The notes under the pieces: generated by a model
What the model was told of the DNA's origin: nothing
Database searches by the model: none
The model's input: only the letters and a program-made list of their open reading frames with translations
Program-made: the position numbers and the translations under genes
Shown: positions 1 to 6,190 of the stretch, piece by piece
Layout of the letters: each line of letters begins with the position of its first letter
How positions within the stretch are numbered: the stretch's first letter is position 1
Origin: an uncultured Candidatus Altimarinota bacterium
GTDB taxonomy: Bacteria; Patescibacteriota; Gracilibacteria; BD1-5; UBA6164
DNA: 11,943 nt
Assembly (NCBI GenBank): GCA_937864995.1
Contig: CALMDL010000158.1
Span: 1 to 11,943, forward strand
Direction: 5' to 3'

Positions 1-110
1 AGTATATAAGGATCTAGTTGAGGAAAAAATGAAACAATAATTAAATATGGGAATATAGTTAGTAAAAAAAGTAGAACTATAACAAGAAAAATATATATTA
101 TTTTTTTCAT
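1..110 (-). CDS. N-terminus of a membrane or exported protein (partial)
   Basis: A leftward reading frame starts at the ATG whose complement is 108-110 and runs off the left edge with no stop, giving 36 visible residues. It begins MKKIIYIFLVIVLLFLL, a two-lysine N-terminus followed by a long hydrophobic run, then continues less hydrophobic (FPQLDPYI). This fits an uncleaved membrane anchor or a signal peptide, so the protein is probably membrane-bound or exported. The start is supported by a good promoter at 139-167 on the same strand, about 30 bases upstream. No domain is visible in the fragment, so the function is unknown. The downstream neighbour at 243 is divergent. Confidence 0.6.
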   Translation of the reverse strand, partial: MKKIIYIFLVIVLLFLLTIFPYLIIVSFFPQLDPYI

Positions 111-138
111 AAATTAAAAATTATTTATTAATAATTTA

Positions 139-167
139 AGTATATATCAATAAGCGATTTTTTTCAA
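139..167 (-). promoter_or_regulatory. Sigma70-type promoter for the leftward membrane gene
   Basis: Read on the minus strand there is TTGAAA (complement of 162-167), a 17-base spacer, and TATACT (complement of 139-144). Transcription would start around 132, giving a short leader before the ATG at 110. It is back to back with the rightward promoter at 175-202. Confidence 0.55.
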
Positions 168-174
168 ATATAAA

Positions 175-202
175 TTGATTTAGAATCAAAGTTTTATATA
201 AT
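175..202 (+). promoter_or_regulatory. Sigma70-type promoter for the small membrane protein gene
   Basis: TTGATT at 175-180, a 16-base spacer and TATAAT at 197-202. The predicted transcript starts near 209, about 35 bases before the ATG at 243, which is preceded by a GAGG ribosome-binding site at 231-234. Confidence 0.55.
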
Positions 203-242
203 TTGCTTGCTTAAATTTTCTAACCTTGTTGAGGAAAAAAAG

Positions 243-398
243 ATGAATTTTGCAGCTGAAATAGCTTATCGATTATTGATATCGATAATGTTAATTTTTT
301 TATTTTGCACAGTGACATATGTCCCTGAAGATGAAATGAAAAATCCCAAAATAACTCCTGGTGATCAATTGATAATTGATTTATTCATGGAGGAGTAG
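243..398 (+). CDS. Small single-pass membrane protein, 51 aa, unknown function
   Basis: The start is ATG 243 because GAGG sits eight bases upstream at 231-234. A longer frame exists from TTG 207, but it would begin before the predicted transcription start. The product starts MNFAAEIAYRLLISIMLIF. It has one hydrophobic segment at about residues 9-27 and a polar, acidic tail (VPEDEMKNPKITPGDQ...). The gene has its own promoter and a strong intrinsic terminator, so it is a single-gene transcript. That is better evidence for a real gene than its length. The cysteine after the hydrophobic run lacks a proper lipobox, so it is probably not a lipoprotein. I do not recognise a family. There is no in-frame TGA. 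Confidence 0.6.
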   Translation: MNFAAEIAYRLLISIMLIFLFCTVTYVPEDEMKNPKITPGDQLIIDLFMEE

Positions 399-402
399 TT
401 TT

Positions 403-428
403 AAGGCCCCCTATTGGGGCTTTCTTAA
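403..428 (+). terminator. Intrinsic terminator after the small membrane protein gene
   Basis: GCCCC at 406-410 pairs with GGGGC at 416-420 around a CTATT loop. The stem is extended by G-U and A-U pairs (403-405 with 421-423) and followed by TTTCTT. Its GC stem stands out in very AT-rich surroundings. Confidence 0.8.
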
Positions 429-438
429 TTTATAAATT

Positions 439-465
439 TTGAAAAACAAAAAATAAAGTTACAAT
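439..465 (+). promoter_or_regulatory. Weak promoter candidate for the MBL-fold gene
   Basis: TTGAAA at 439-444 and TACAAT at 460-465 with a short 15-base spacer, about 30 bases upstream of the ATG at 494. In sequence this AT-rich such matches arise by chance. It lies between a terminator and the gene, where a promoter is expected. Confidence 0.3.
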
Positions 466-493
466 TAAAACAATTTAAAAATAATTAAAAGTT

Positions 494-1987
494 ATGAGAA
501 TTGATTATCTATGACATAGTGAATTTATGATTCACATAAAAAATAAATCTGGCGATTATATAAAAATAATGTCTGATTCTTGGTTATCAGATTTTGTAGC
601 ATGAGATATGATGGCGAGAAATCCAAGAATAAAACTAGATTATGAAAAACTTAAATCTATAGATGCTATTTTTTTAAGTCACTCTCACCTAGACCATATT
701 GACCCTTATACTCTTATAGATTTATTTGAAAATCTAGAAAAAAAACCAGATATTTTTCTAGCAGAAACTCTGGCATTTTTAGAACCACTTTTTGTAAAAA
801 ATCTAAAAAATGTAAATATAATAATACTAGAAAACAAAAAAACTATTGATTACAAATGATTAAAAATAACATGATTAATTTATAAAAATAGTTTTATAAC
901 AAATGAAGATGATGTTATGACTTTGTTTATAGAAAACGAAGATGAACTAATTTACTCAGATGTAGATACAGAACCTGGTAGCAATTTTGAAGTACTTGAA
1001 TACATGTATGAATTTTTTAATAAAAAAAATTATTCTCAAGTTATATACCTAGCAACTAGAAATGAATTAGAATGAAACCTAAAATTAGTTGATGCAAAAA
1101 ATATAAAAGAAAGACAAAAAATTGATAGTGAATATAGAGCTTTTAGAAAAGAAGAAATAGTACGGGAATATGAAAAATTTGAAGTTGAATGAATAAATAG
1201 TTTTTATGAAACAAAAAACTTAAGCAAGATATTTATATGACAATGAATAGTTTTTCCAAAGGAAATAAATTCAGAAGTATTTTGTCTAAATACTATGAAA
1301 CTTGAACAAGTAAAAGATATAGAAGAAAAAACTGCTAGAAAATTTGGATATAAAACAAATTTTTCATATTTTAAATGATGACAAAGTTATATCATAGAAA
1401 ACAATGTTATTAAAAATATCTGAAATATAGATTATTTAAGTGAAATTGATCTTATAGATGTAAAACAAGATTTAACTTTAGATTTTTTTAGAAAACTAAA
1501 TTTCGCTCCATTAAATAACGAAAAAAGAGAGATAAGAAAACAAAAAGAAATAATTCTAGACTTGATAAATAATAGATTTTTTCCTTATGCACTAGCTAAT
1601 TTAGAAATACCTTTAAAAGATGCTATATTAGAAAGTAGTAGAAAAAAATATTGTATAAAAATCAGATACGGAACAAAAGATGACTTTGAAAATATATATT
1701 ATGTTTTTGATTTTGGTAAATTAAAATTTGAAATAGAAAACTTAGAAGATGATTATTTCAATGAAGATTATTGGGCAAACGATTTAGAAGATTTTTACAA
1801 CTGAACTCAAGAATTATATTCAAACTTTTTACATAAACTTGATGAGAAAAAAAGTTATAGATTATGGACATTTTTATGATCAAATTTTTTGAATAATGAT
1901 TTACTATATAAAAAATTTGAACTACATTTTACTAGAGCGAAAAATAAAGAATCTATAAACGAATTTGTATTAAAACATTATGAATAA
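494..1987 (+). CDS. Metallo-beta-lactamase-fold hydrolase with long C-terminal extension
   Basis: 497 residues when TGA is read as glycine. It begins MRIDYLGHSEFMI, matching the opening of UlaG-like metallo-beta-lactamase proteins (family knowledge: W/YLGHxxF), which sets the start at ATG 494 although no ribosome-binding site is visible. The metal-binding motif SHSHLDHID gives H63, H65, D67 and H68. A later YSDVDTE places D156/D158 where a bridging acidic ligand is expected. I could not place the last family histidine with confidence. The fold should occupy roughly residues 1-250. Residues 260-497 have no recognisable domain and are charged and aromatic-rich; family members are often only 220-350 residues. 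Probably a cytoplasmic metal-dependent hydrolase of unknown substrate. There are numerous in-frame TGA codons, the first at G7. Confidence 0.8.
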
Positions 1988-2015
1988 AAAAAGCCCCCGG
2001 ATAACTCACGGGGGC
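1986..2015 (-). terminator. Strong intrinsic terminator of the minus-strand small RNA
   Basis: GCCCCCG (complement of 2009-2015) pairs with CGGGGGC (complement of 1993-1999) around a nine-base loop, followed by seven T's on the minus strand (plus-strand A run 1986-1992). The T run overlaps the stop codon of the MBL-fold gene. Confidence 0.75.
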
Positions 2016-2104
2016 AAAAGCTCCAGGGAGGCGCCGGAGCAAGGGACAAAACAAGAAACTAAGTGTCAAAATTGTTGCAAATGTTGCATAATTTAACGCT
2101 TACC
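1986..2104 (-). ncRNA. GC-rich small RNA candidate opposite the MBL-trmH gap
   Basis: The gap between the two rightward genes holds the most GC-rich stretch in the window (1993-2046). On the minus strand it reads as a compact RNA. The 5' part carries two near-copies of GCAACA. A hairpin GCTCC/GGAGC (complement of 2020-2024 and 2036-2040) follows, with a loop containing CGCCTCCCT. A terminator hairpin with seven U's ends it. The loop includes CCUCC, the core of the anti-Shine-Dalgarno sequence, so it could pair with GGAGG-type ribosome-binding sites (inference). On the plus strand the hairpins lack a U-tract, so the minus reading is preferred. I match it to no known RNA family. The 5' end is uncertain. 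Confidence 0.5.
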
Positions 2105-2108
2105 TATA

Positions 2109-2139
2109 AATATATTAAATATATTTTTAATAATGTCAA
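2109..2139 (-). promoter_or_regulatory. Possible promoter for the minus-strand small RNA
   Basis: A perfect TTGACA (complement of 2134-2139) lies upstream of the small RNA. The best -10 is TATATT (complement of 2109-2114) with a long 19-base spacer; AATATA gives a 17-base spacer. The -35 box overlaps the possible early trmH start at 2133. Confidence 0.4.
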
Positions 2140-2147
2140 TTTTAAAA

Positions 2148-2897
2148 ATGATAAGCAAAGAAAAACAAAAATTTATAAGAAGCTTGTGAGATAAAAAAAC
2201 AAGGATAGAAGAATGACTTTTTTTGGTAGAATGAGAAAAGTCTATTTTGGAACTAATAAACTCTAGTTTTGAGATAAAAAATCTATATATAACTAAAAAG
2301 TTTGAAGAAAAACATAGTGATGTTTTAAGAGATATAAATTATGAAATTAGTGATAGTGAAACTATAGAAAAAATATCTATTTCAAAATCAAACAATGCTT
2401 GAATAGCTGTTGTAGTTTCTCCAAAAAATGATTTTTTAGAAATAAAATCAGGAGAATTTATAGTAGTTTTAGATACTATAAATGACCCTGGAAATCTATG
2501 AACTATCATAAGAATCTGTGATTGGTATGGTATAAAAAAGATAATTGCAAGTAGTGATACTGTTGAATTAACAAATCCAAAAGTTGTTTCTTCAAGTATG
2601 TGATCTATTTCTAGAACAAGTATTTTTTATACTGATTTAGAAAAATATTTTGAAAAAAACTCTTCTAAATATGATATATTTGGAGCATTTTTAAATTGAG
2701 AAAATATTCACAAAATAGATTTTGAAAAACAAGATTGATGATTTATAGTTATATGAAATGAATCTCATGGAATAAGTAAAAACATAGAAAAATTTGTAAC
2801 AAAAAAAATAACTATTCCCTCTTTTTGATTTGCAGAAAGTCTAAATGCATGAGTAGCAACTGGAATAATTATAGACAATATATTTAGAACAAAATAA
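2148..2897 (+). CDS. TrmH/SpoU-family RNA 2'-O-methyltransferase
   Basis: 249 residues, the usual length for a stand-alone SpoU (SPOUT) enzyme, which transfers a methyl group from SAM to a ribose 2'-OH in rRNA or tRNA. All three SpoU motifs are visible. Motif 1 is DPGNLGTIIRICDWYGI, with N116 and R122. Motif 2 is FIVIGNESHGIS, residues 199-210. Motif 3, the trefoil-knot SAM site, is IPSFGFAESLNAGVATGII, residues 223-241. Residues 1-95 form the substrate-binding part (MISKEKQKFIRSL...). Start 2148 is chosen because MISKxQxKFIRSL is a common family opening; an in-frame ATG at 2133 adds five residues, and neither has a clear ribosome-binding site. TGA falls at invariant glycines of motifs 1 and 2. 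The exact target (RlmB-like or TsnR-like) cannot be told. Confidence 0.92.
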
Positions 2898-2928
2898 AAG
2901 AAAGACTAAAGTCTTTCTTTTATTTTGT
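2889..2928. terminator. Perfect 19-bp inverted repeat shared by two convergent genes
   Basis: Positions 2889-2907 and 2910-2928 are perfect inverted repeats separated by two bases. The hairpin lies on the ends of both trmH (stop 2895-2897) and the convergent UPF0371 gene (stop complement 2906-2908). The T-rich arm sits at the 3' side on both strands, so it probably ends both transcripts. Confidence 0.8.
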
Positions 2929-3955
2929 TACATCTTTCAATCCAAATTAAATCCCCTTCTCATCTTTGTATTACTTCATTGTACCAATTTATTCTTCTAT
3001 CTATCTCTTGTATAGATGCATTTCTAACTACTTCATCATCGGTGATACAAAATCAAGCAGTATTTATACCCATATCTGTTGGTGATTTGTATTCTCTTGT
3101 AAAATTTCAAATTGGTAAAAGTGAGTTTGATAATCTTGAAACTATTTCAAAAGCTTCTACATCTCTGTTATAATTTACACTATTCATACTATATGCTTTT
3201 TGATGATATGTATCTATAGTATTATAATCCCCTATATCTGCAGTTGCTGCCTCATAAGCCAAATTTACAGGATGTTCTAGAGGTAGATTCCATATAGGAA
3301 ATGTTTCATATTTTGCATAACCTGAATCTTGTCATAAAACAACTTCATGATATATTTGTCATAAACATGTAGACATTTTACCACTAGAACTAGCTGCTCA
3401 AGTAACCAAAATCAAATCTTTTTCTACTTTTATATATTCGTCTGCTCCATAACCATCTTTTGATAATACTTTTTCTGTATCGTTTGGATAACCTGGTATT
3501 TCATATCTAAGTGCTGCAATATATCATTTTTGTAAAAGAATATTTTTAAAAGAAACAGAAACTTCTTTATTTTTTTCACTTACACGATTTATAGAAATCT
3601 TTGGTTTTATTCAAACTTCTTTTTCTATATCATAAATCATTTGTAAACAATAATCTCCATAATCCATATCTTCATTTGATAATTGTCTATTTTTATATAA
3701 ATCCTTAGCATTTAAACAAAAAATAATTTCAGCTTTATCTCTCAGAGAAGAAAAAATTTGTTTTTTACTATCAGGAAAAAATCCAGGCAATACACGAGCT
3801 GCATGTGGGTCATACAAAAATTTACCTCATATTTCTAGATAAAGTCTATGTTTAAATTTTGAAATTCTATCTAGAATAGCATTTTTTTGCATATTTATGT
3901 ATTTTTCTCCATCAAATCAATACTTTTCAAATTTTAGTATCCCTGAAGTTTTCAT
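2906..3955 (-). CDS. UPF0371 / DUF1846 family protein, C-terminally short
   Basis: 349 residues. Strong family landmarks are [12 protein letters not shown] near the N-terminus, [22 protein letters not shown] (51-64), GYPND, the glycine/serine-rich [13 protein letters not shown] (185-197, like the family's TAPGPGSGKMATC), [30 protein letters not shown] and [12 protein letters not shown]. The family is widespread in Firmicutes with no settled biochemical role. The members I know are about 490-510 residues, so this one keeps the N-terminal domain and lacks roughly the last 150 residues. The stop TAG lies in the shared terminator, beyond which trmH occupies the other strand, so the shortness is real within this window. 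Start 3955 is the first ATG and directly follows a T-tract; it adds about 12 residues to the usual start. TGA is glycine at YLEIGGK. Confidence 0.88.
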
Positions 3956-3989
3956 AAAAAAAGACTTATATATTAATTAATATAAGTCT
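3956..3989 (-). terminator. Intrinsic terminator of the SAM methyltransferase gene
   Basis: AGACTTATAT (3962-3971) and ATATAAGTCT (3980-3989) form a 10-bp stem, followed on the minus strand by a run of U's that ends exactly at the ATG of the UPF0371 gene (3955). It follows the methyltransferase stop by about 40 bases. Confidence 0.75.
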
Positions 3990-4029
3990 AACATATTTTT
4001 GTTGAAAAGTGAAGAAAATCAGAGAAATT

Positions 4030-4668
4030 TTATCTTTTTCTAGCAACTAAATCTATAAATCAATTTATACTAGTTGTTCCCTCTATTTTATTGTGAATAT
4101 CTTGAAGTTCTTGTATTTCCAATATTTCAAAGTCAAAAAACAATTCTTTAATAAAATCTAGTGTAAAATAATGTTTTATATCATCTCCATTTTTATAAAA
4201 ATTTTCTCATAATTTTTCTCATTTTCAAAAATCAGTATCGTCTATACTTTTAACTCTTACAAATATATATCATCATTTTTTCAAAGATTTTTTTATTTTT
4301 TTGCATATTTTTATAGTGTCTTCTTTTGAAAAATAGTGCAAAGAATTACAAGCATAAACTATATCATAGCAATCTATTTTAAAATCAAAATCAATAGTAT
4401 TTCATAATATAGTATTTATATTTAATCATTTTTCTTTTGAAATATTAGAAAGATTATTTAAAGCATTTATACTAAAATCAAATGAATCAACAGAAAATCA
4501 TAAAGAAGCAAAATACAAGCTATCCCTACCATTTCAAGCTCATATATCTATTAACTTAAGTCATTTTTCATTAATAAATTTAGTAACTTTTAAAGAAAAA
4601 TTATTGTTTTCTATAAGTCCTACATTGTTCCATTTTTTATCCCAAAATTTTTGAAAATCTTTATACAT
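4030..4668 (-). CDS. Class I SAM-dependent methyltransferase
   Basis: 212 residues with a Rossmann-type methyltransferase domain. Motif I is LIDIGAGNGRDS, residues 39-50, with two of its three glycines encoded by TGA. The acidic residue after strand 2 is in VDSFDFS (D61/D64). Motif IV-like YDIVYACNSLHYF follows, then a K-rich helix and KKGGYIFVRV (motif VI region). The opening FWDKKW and the length resemble small UbiE/TehB-like methyltransferases, but nothing in the sequence fixes the substrate. Start 4668 is the first ATG, with no visible ribosome-binding site. A weak TATAAT (complement of 4695-4700) lies 27 bases upstream in extremely AT-rich DNA. It ends at its own terminator before the UPF0371 gene, so it is probably transcribed alone. 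Confidence 0.88.
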
Positions 4669-4728
4669 AAAATTATTTTAAATTAATATAATAAATTATA
4701 TTTAAAATAATAGTAATATAAAATATTT

Positions 4729-4757
4729 TTGACTTTTTACACATTTTTTAATATAAT
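4729..4757 (+). promoter_or_regulatory. Consensus promoter for antisense RNA 1
   Basis: TTGACT at 4729-4734, exactly 17 bases, TATAAT at 4752-4757. The next plus-strand feature is a short structured RNA with a terminator, not a gene. The independent promoter at 6057 has the same TTGACTTTTT start, 17-base spacer and TATAAT. Confidence 0.75.
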
Positions 4758-4763
4758 ATATTT

Positions 4764-4847
4764 ACTTTTGGGGATTTCCCATCGATTCCCACTTAATTGT
4801 GGGATGATGATTTTAGAAGTTAAGTAATTTACCTAACTTCTTTTTTA
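4764..4847 (+). ncRNA. Convergent small RNA 1 at the 3' end of toxin gene 1
   Basis: A predicted RNA of about 85 bases runs from the promoter at 4729-4757 to the T-tract at 4841-4846. It has three hairpins: a small GGGA/TCCC stem (4771-4780); a long central stem whose tip is CCCAC-TTAATT-GTGGG (4788-4803), extended outward by CATC/GATG; and the terminator stem. The only reading frame is seven codons and is not kept in the second RNA, so it is non-coding. The last ~35 bases are complementary to the 3' end of the toxin gene at 4813-5208. The second RNA keeps the TTAATT loop, and its stem differs by one added base pair, which suggests the structure is maintained. Role as regulator or antitoxin is inference. 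Confidence 0.6.
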
Positions 4848-5208
4848 TTGTTTCAAAATCTAGTTCATCAAGTTCTCAAATTTTCCTTTGAAATCTATTT
4901 TTATGTATCATTTTAATTTGATATAAAAGTGCAGTCCTTCTAATTCATTGCAAATCACAATCACAAAACCAAGTTCAAGTTTTATTTTTAGAACTTAGTG
5001 GAATAACTATACAAATATCACTTGATAATTTTTTAAAAATTAAAACTGGTCTTCTAAAACTTTCTCACTTTCAAAAAGATTCACTTTTAATATTTTTTCA
5101 TATTGAAGCCCACCATATCTCTGATTCTTTAAAATAAATATTATCAGTATTTTTATCATGAATTTCTTTTTTTAATTCATTCCATTTATCAAAAATTTCT
5201 ATTTCCAT
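4813..5208 (-). CDS. PemK/MazF-family toxin 1 (ribonuclease)
   Basis: 131 residues. The MazF-fold landmarks are SEIWWASIGKNI, then GKGESFRRPVLIF (the RPVL strand with its arginine), IVIPLSSKNK (the serine/threonine strand), LLYQIKMIHKNRF and the ending RKIGELDELDFETIKKKL. MazF/PemK proteins are ribosome-independent mRNA endoribonucleases (family knowledge). About 25 residues precede the usual MazF start (EIFDKWNELKKEIHDK...), probably a helix. No antitoxin gene flanks it: one neighbour is a methyltransferase and the other a divergent membrane protein. Its promoter candidate is at 5255-5282 with a hairpin leader at 5218-5246. The stop codon lies next to the terminator of a convergent RNA. TGA encodes glycine in SIGKN and RKIGEL. 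Confidence 0.85.
4816..4847 (+). terminator. Terminator of small RNA 1, inside the toxin 1 coding end
   Basis: GAAGTTA at 4816-4822 pairs with TAACTTC at 4834-4840, with further G-C/A-T pairs inside after one mismatch, then six T's at 4841-4846. The stem is also the last codons of toxin 1 on the minus strand. Confidence 0.75.
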
Positions 5209-5217
5209 TCTTTATAT

Positions 5218-5246
5218 TTAAAAGCTAATTTTAGGAGAGCTTTTAA
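5218..5246 (-). promoter_or_regulatory. Conserved leader hairpin of toxin 1 mRNA
   Basis: TTAAAAGCT (5218-5226) and AGCTTTTAA (5238-5246) form a nine-pair stem about ten bases before the toxin ATG. On the minus strand the 5' side and loop read AAAAGCTCTCC. The same element precedes toxin 3 in otherwise diverged DNA, where the one stem change is a G-U pair only on the minus strand, as expected for an RNA leader. Confidence 0.6.
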
Positions 5247-5254
5247 TTCATAAT

Positions 5255-5282
5255 AATATAACTAAATATAAATTTTTGTAAA
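5255..5282 (-). promoter_or_regulatory. Promoter candidate for toxin 1
   Basis: Minus-strand TTTACA (complement of 5277-5282), 16 bases, TATATT (complement of 5255-5260). The transcript would include the leader hairpin and then the toxin start. Confidence 0.45.
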
Positions 5283-5315
5283 AAAATTTTAGAAATTTAA
5301 TACGGATTTAATGTC

Positions 5316-5343
5316 TTGTTTATGAGATAAAAATTGATATAAT
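5316..5343 (+). promoter_or_regulatory. Promoter for membrane protein gene, copy 1
   Basis: TTGTTT at 5316-5321, 16 bases, TATAAT at 5338-5343, preceded by TTGA close to the -10. The start would be near 5350, leaving a leader of about 25 bases with no obvious ribosome-binding site before ATG 5374. Confidence 0.5.
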
Positions 5344-5373
5344 GAGATGAATTTATAATTTAATTTTTTTATT

Positions 5374-5955
5374 ATGGAAAACAAAAAATCAAATTGAAAA
5401 ATTTGGAGATTAACAAAAGTTTTATACTTCATAATTACATTACCTTTAGTCTTATTATGAGCTTGAACAATTTTATCTTCACAAGAAACATATAATTGAG
5501 GTATTTGGATTAATGATTATTACATATGAAGTTTATATATGATTTTATTTCTAATATCATATATTTTATCAACTGATTTTATTAGAAGAGTAATTTCATA
5601 TATAAATAATTGAACTTTTAATTGATTTATTCCCTATATTAAAATATTAAAAAGATTTTTCATAATAATTATATTAATTTTATGAATTACTTTAATTACA
5701 CTAGTTTCATTAAGTAATAATTTTAAAAAGACAAATAATATAACTCCTACTAATAATTTTATTAATGAGCTTGATTATGATATAAAAAATGGTGCAACAG
5801 TTGATGAAATATTAAATGCTTATCCAGAAGTAGAATGAAATATTCAATTAGTAAATGAATTAATATATGATATTAAAAATGGTGCAACTATTGATGAAAT
5901 TAATAATGCTTATCCAGAGTTAAATTGATGAGAAAAGCAAGTGAAAAATAAGTAA
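5374..5955 (+). CDS. Three-helix membrane protein with two C-terminal 30-aa repeats, copy 1
   Basis: 193 residues with TGA as glycine. Hydrophobic segments lie at about residues 16-36, 50-68 and 94-115. Charges (KK/R at the N-terminus, FIRRV after helix 2, KILKR before helix 3) suggest a cytoplasmic N-terminus and an external C-terminus. Residues 131-160 and 161-190 are a direct repeat: NELDYDIKNGATVDEILNAYPE against NELIYDIKNGATIDEINNAYPE. The GxTxDEIxxxYPE pattern resembles the helical part of DUF433-type antitoxins, but that link is weak. It is divergent from a toxin gene, has its own promoter, and faces the same way as the small RNA gene that follows. I do not recognise a family. The gene is duplicated intact at 6720. 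Confidence 0.8.
5764..5943 (+). repeat. Two 90-bp intragenic repeats encoding the 30-aa module
   Basis: 5764-5853 and 5854-5943 encode the two modules in tandem. They have diverged in DNA more than in protein, mostly at third codon positions, so the module is old and under selection, unlike the fresh 1346-bp duplication around it. The same pair recurs at 7110-7289. Confidence 0.8.
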
Positions 5956-6056
5956 TTTATTAAAATAAATATAAATAAATATAAAAAACTTTCCTACTAA
6001 ATTTGATTTTACTTATATTTTAATCAATTATAACGATTTTTACTTACAAAATAAAT

Positions 6057-6085
6057 TTGACTTTTTCTATCAAATTAGATATAAT
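6057..6085 (+). promoter_or_regulatory. Consensus promoter for small RNA 2, copy 1
   Basis: TTGACT at 6057-6062, 17 bases, TATAAT at 6080-6085. Outside the boxes it differs from the RNA 1 promoter, so the boxes look conserved by function. The preceding 100 bases after the membrane gene hold no convincing terminator. Confidence 0.75.
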
Positions 6086-6091
6086 TTAAGC

Positions 6092-6190
6092 ACAAAGTCT
6101 AGGTTATAAAATAAATCCTAGATCCTCCCTACTTAATTGTAGGGCAATTAAAAAAGAAGAATTAAAACAAATGTTTAATTCTTCTTTTTA
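6092..6190 (+). ncRNA. Convergent small RNA 2 at the 3' end of the chimeric toxin, copy 1
   Basis: Predicted RNA of about 98 bases with the same layout as RNA 1. It has a 5' hairpin TCTAGG/CCTAGA (6098-6103 with 6117-6122), a central hairpin CCCTAC-TTAATT-GTAGGG (6127-6144), and a terminator hairpin at 6156-6184. The TTAATT loop matches RNA 1, while the stem has gained one T-A pair on both sides at once. The last ~29 bases are antisense to the toxin gene ending at 6162. There is no reading frame of note. A link to toxin control is inferred from position. Confidence 0.6.
6156..6190. terminator. Bidirectional terminator of small RNA 2 and the chimeric toxin
   Basis: GAAGAATTAAA (6156-6166) and TTTAATTCTTC (6174-6184) form an 11-bp stem. 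T's follow at 6185-6189 on the plus strand, and A's at 6150-6155 give a U-tract on the minus strand. The toxin stop codon (complement of 6162-6164) is inside the stem. Confidence 0.8.

Noticed and set aside
494..1987. Row of pseudogene fragments separated by TGA stops
   Set aside because: The TGA codons sit at family-conserved glycines and the same pattern holds in every gene, so this is a recoded genome, not decay.
1986..2089. Short protein (MQHLQQFG...) read from the minus strand at 2089
   Set aside because: It would run through both GC hairpins and the terminator, has no ribosome-binding site and uses codons unlike all neighbours; an RNA is more likely.
2148..2897. TGA = Trp (Mycoplasma-type code)
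   Set aside because: Trp would destroy the SpoU and SAM motifs (VIGNE, DPGNLGT, DIGAGNG), and TGG is used for Trp in the same genes.
2925..3173. Plus-strand open frame at 2925-3173
   Set aside because: Antisense to the conserved C-terminal part of the UPF0371 gene; no promoter or family resemblance.
4816..4847. Terminator of toxin 1 on the minus strand at the same hairpin
   Set aside because: Unlike the RNA 2 hairpin, the minus-strand side lacks a U-tract (TAAAATC), so only the plus-strand role is supported there.
4764..6190. Canonical type III toxin-antitoxin locus
   Set aside because: The RNAs are downstream and convergent, and contain no tandem antitoxin repeats, so the standard ToxIN layout is not present; only the analogy is kept.
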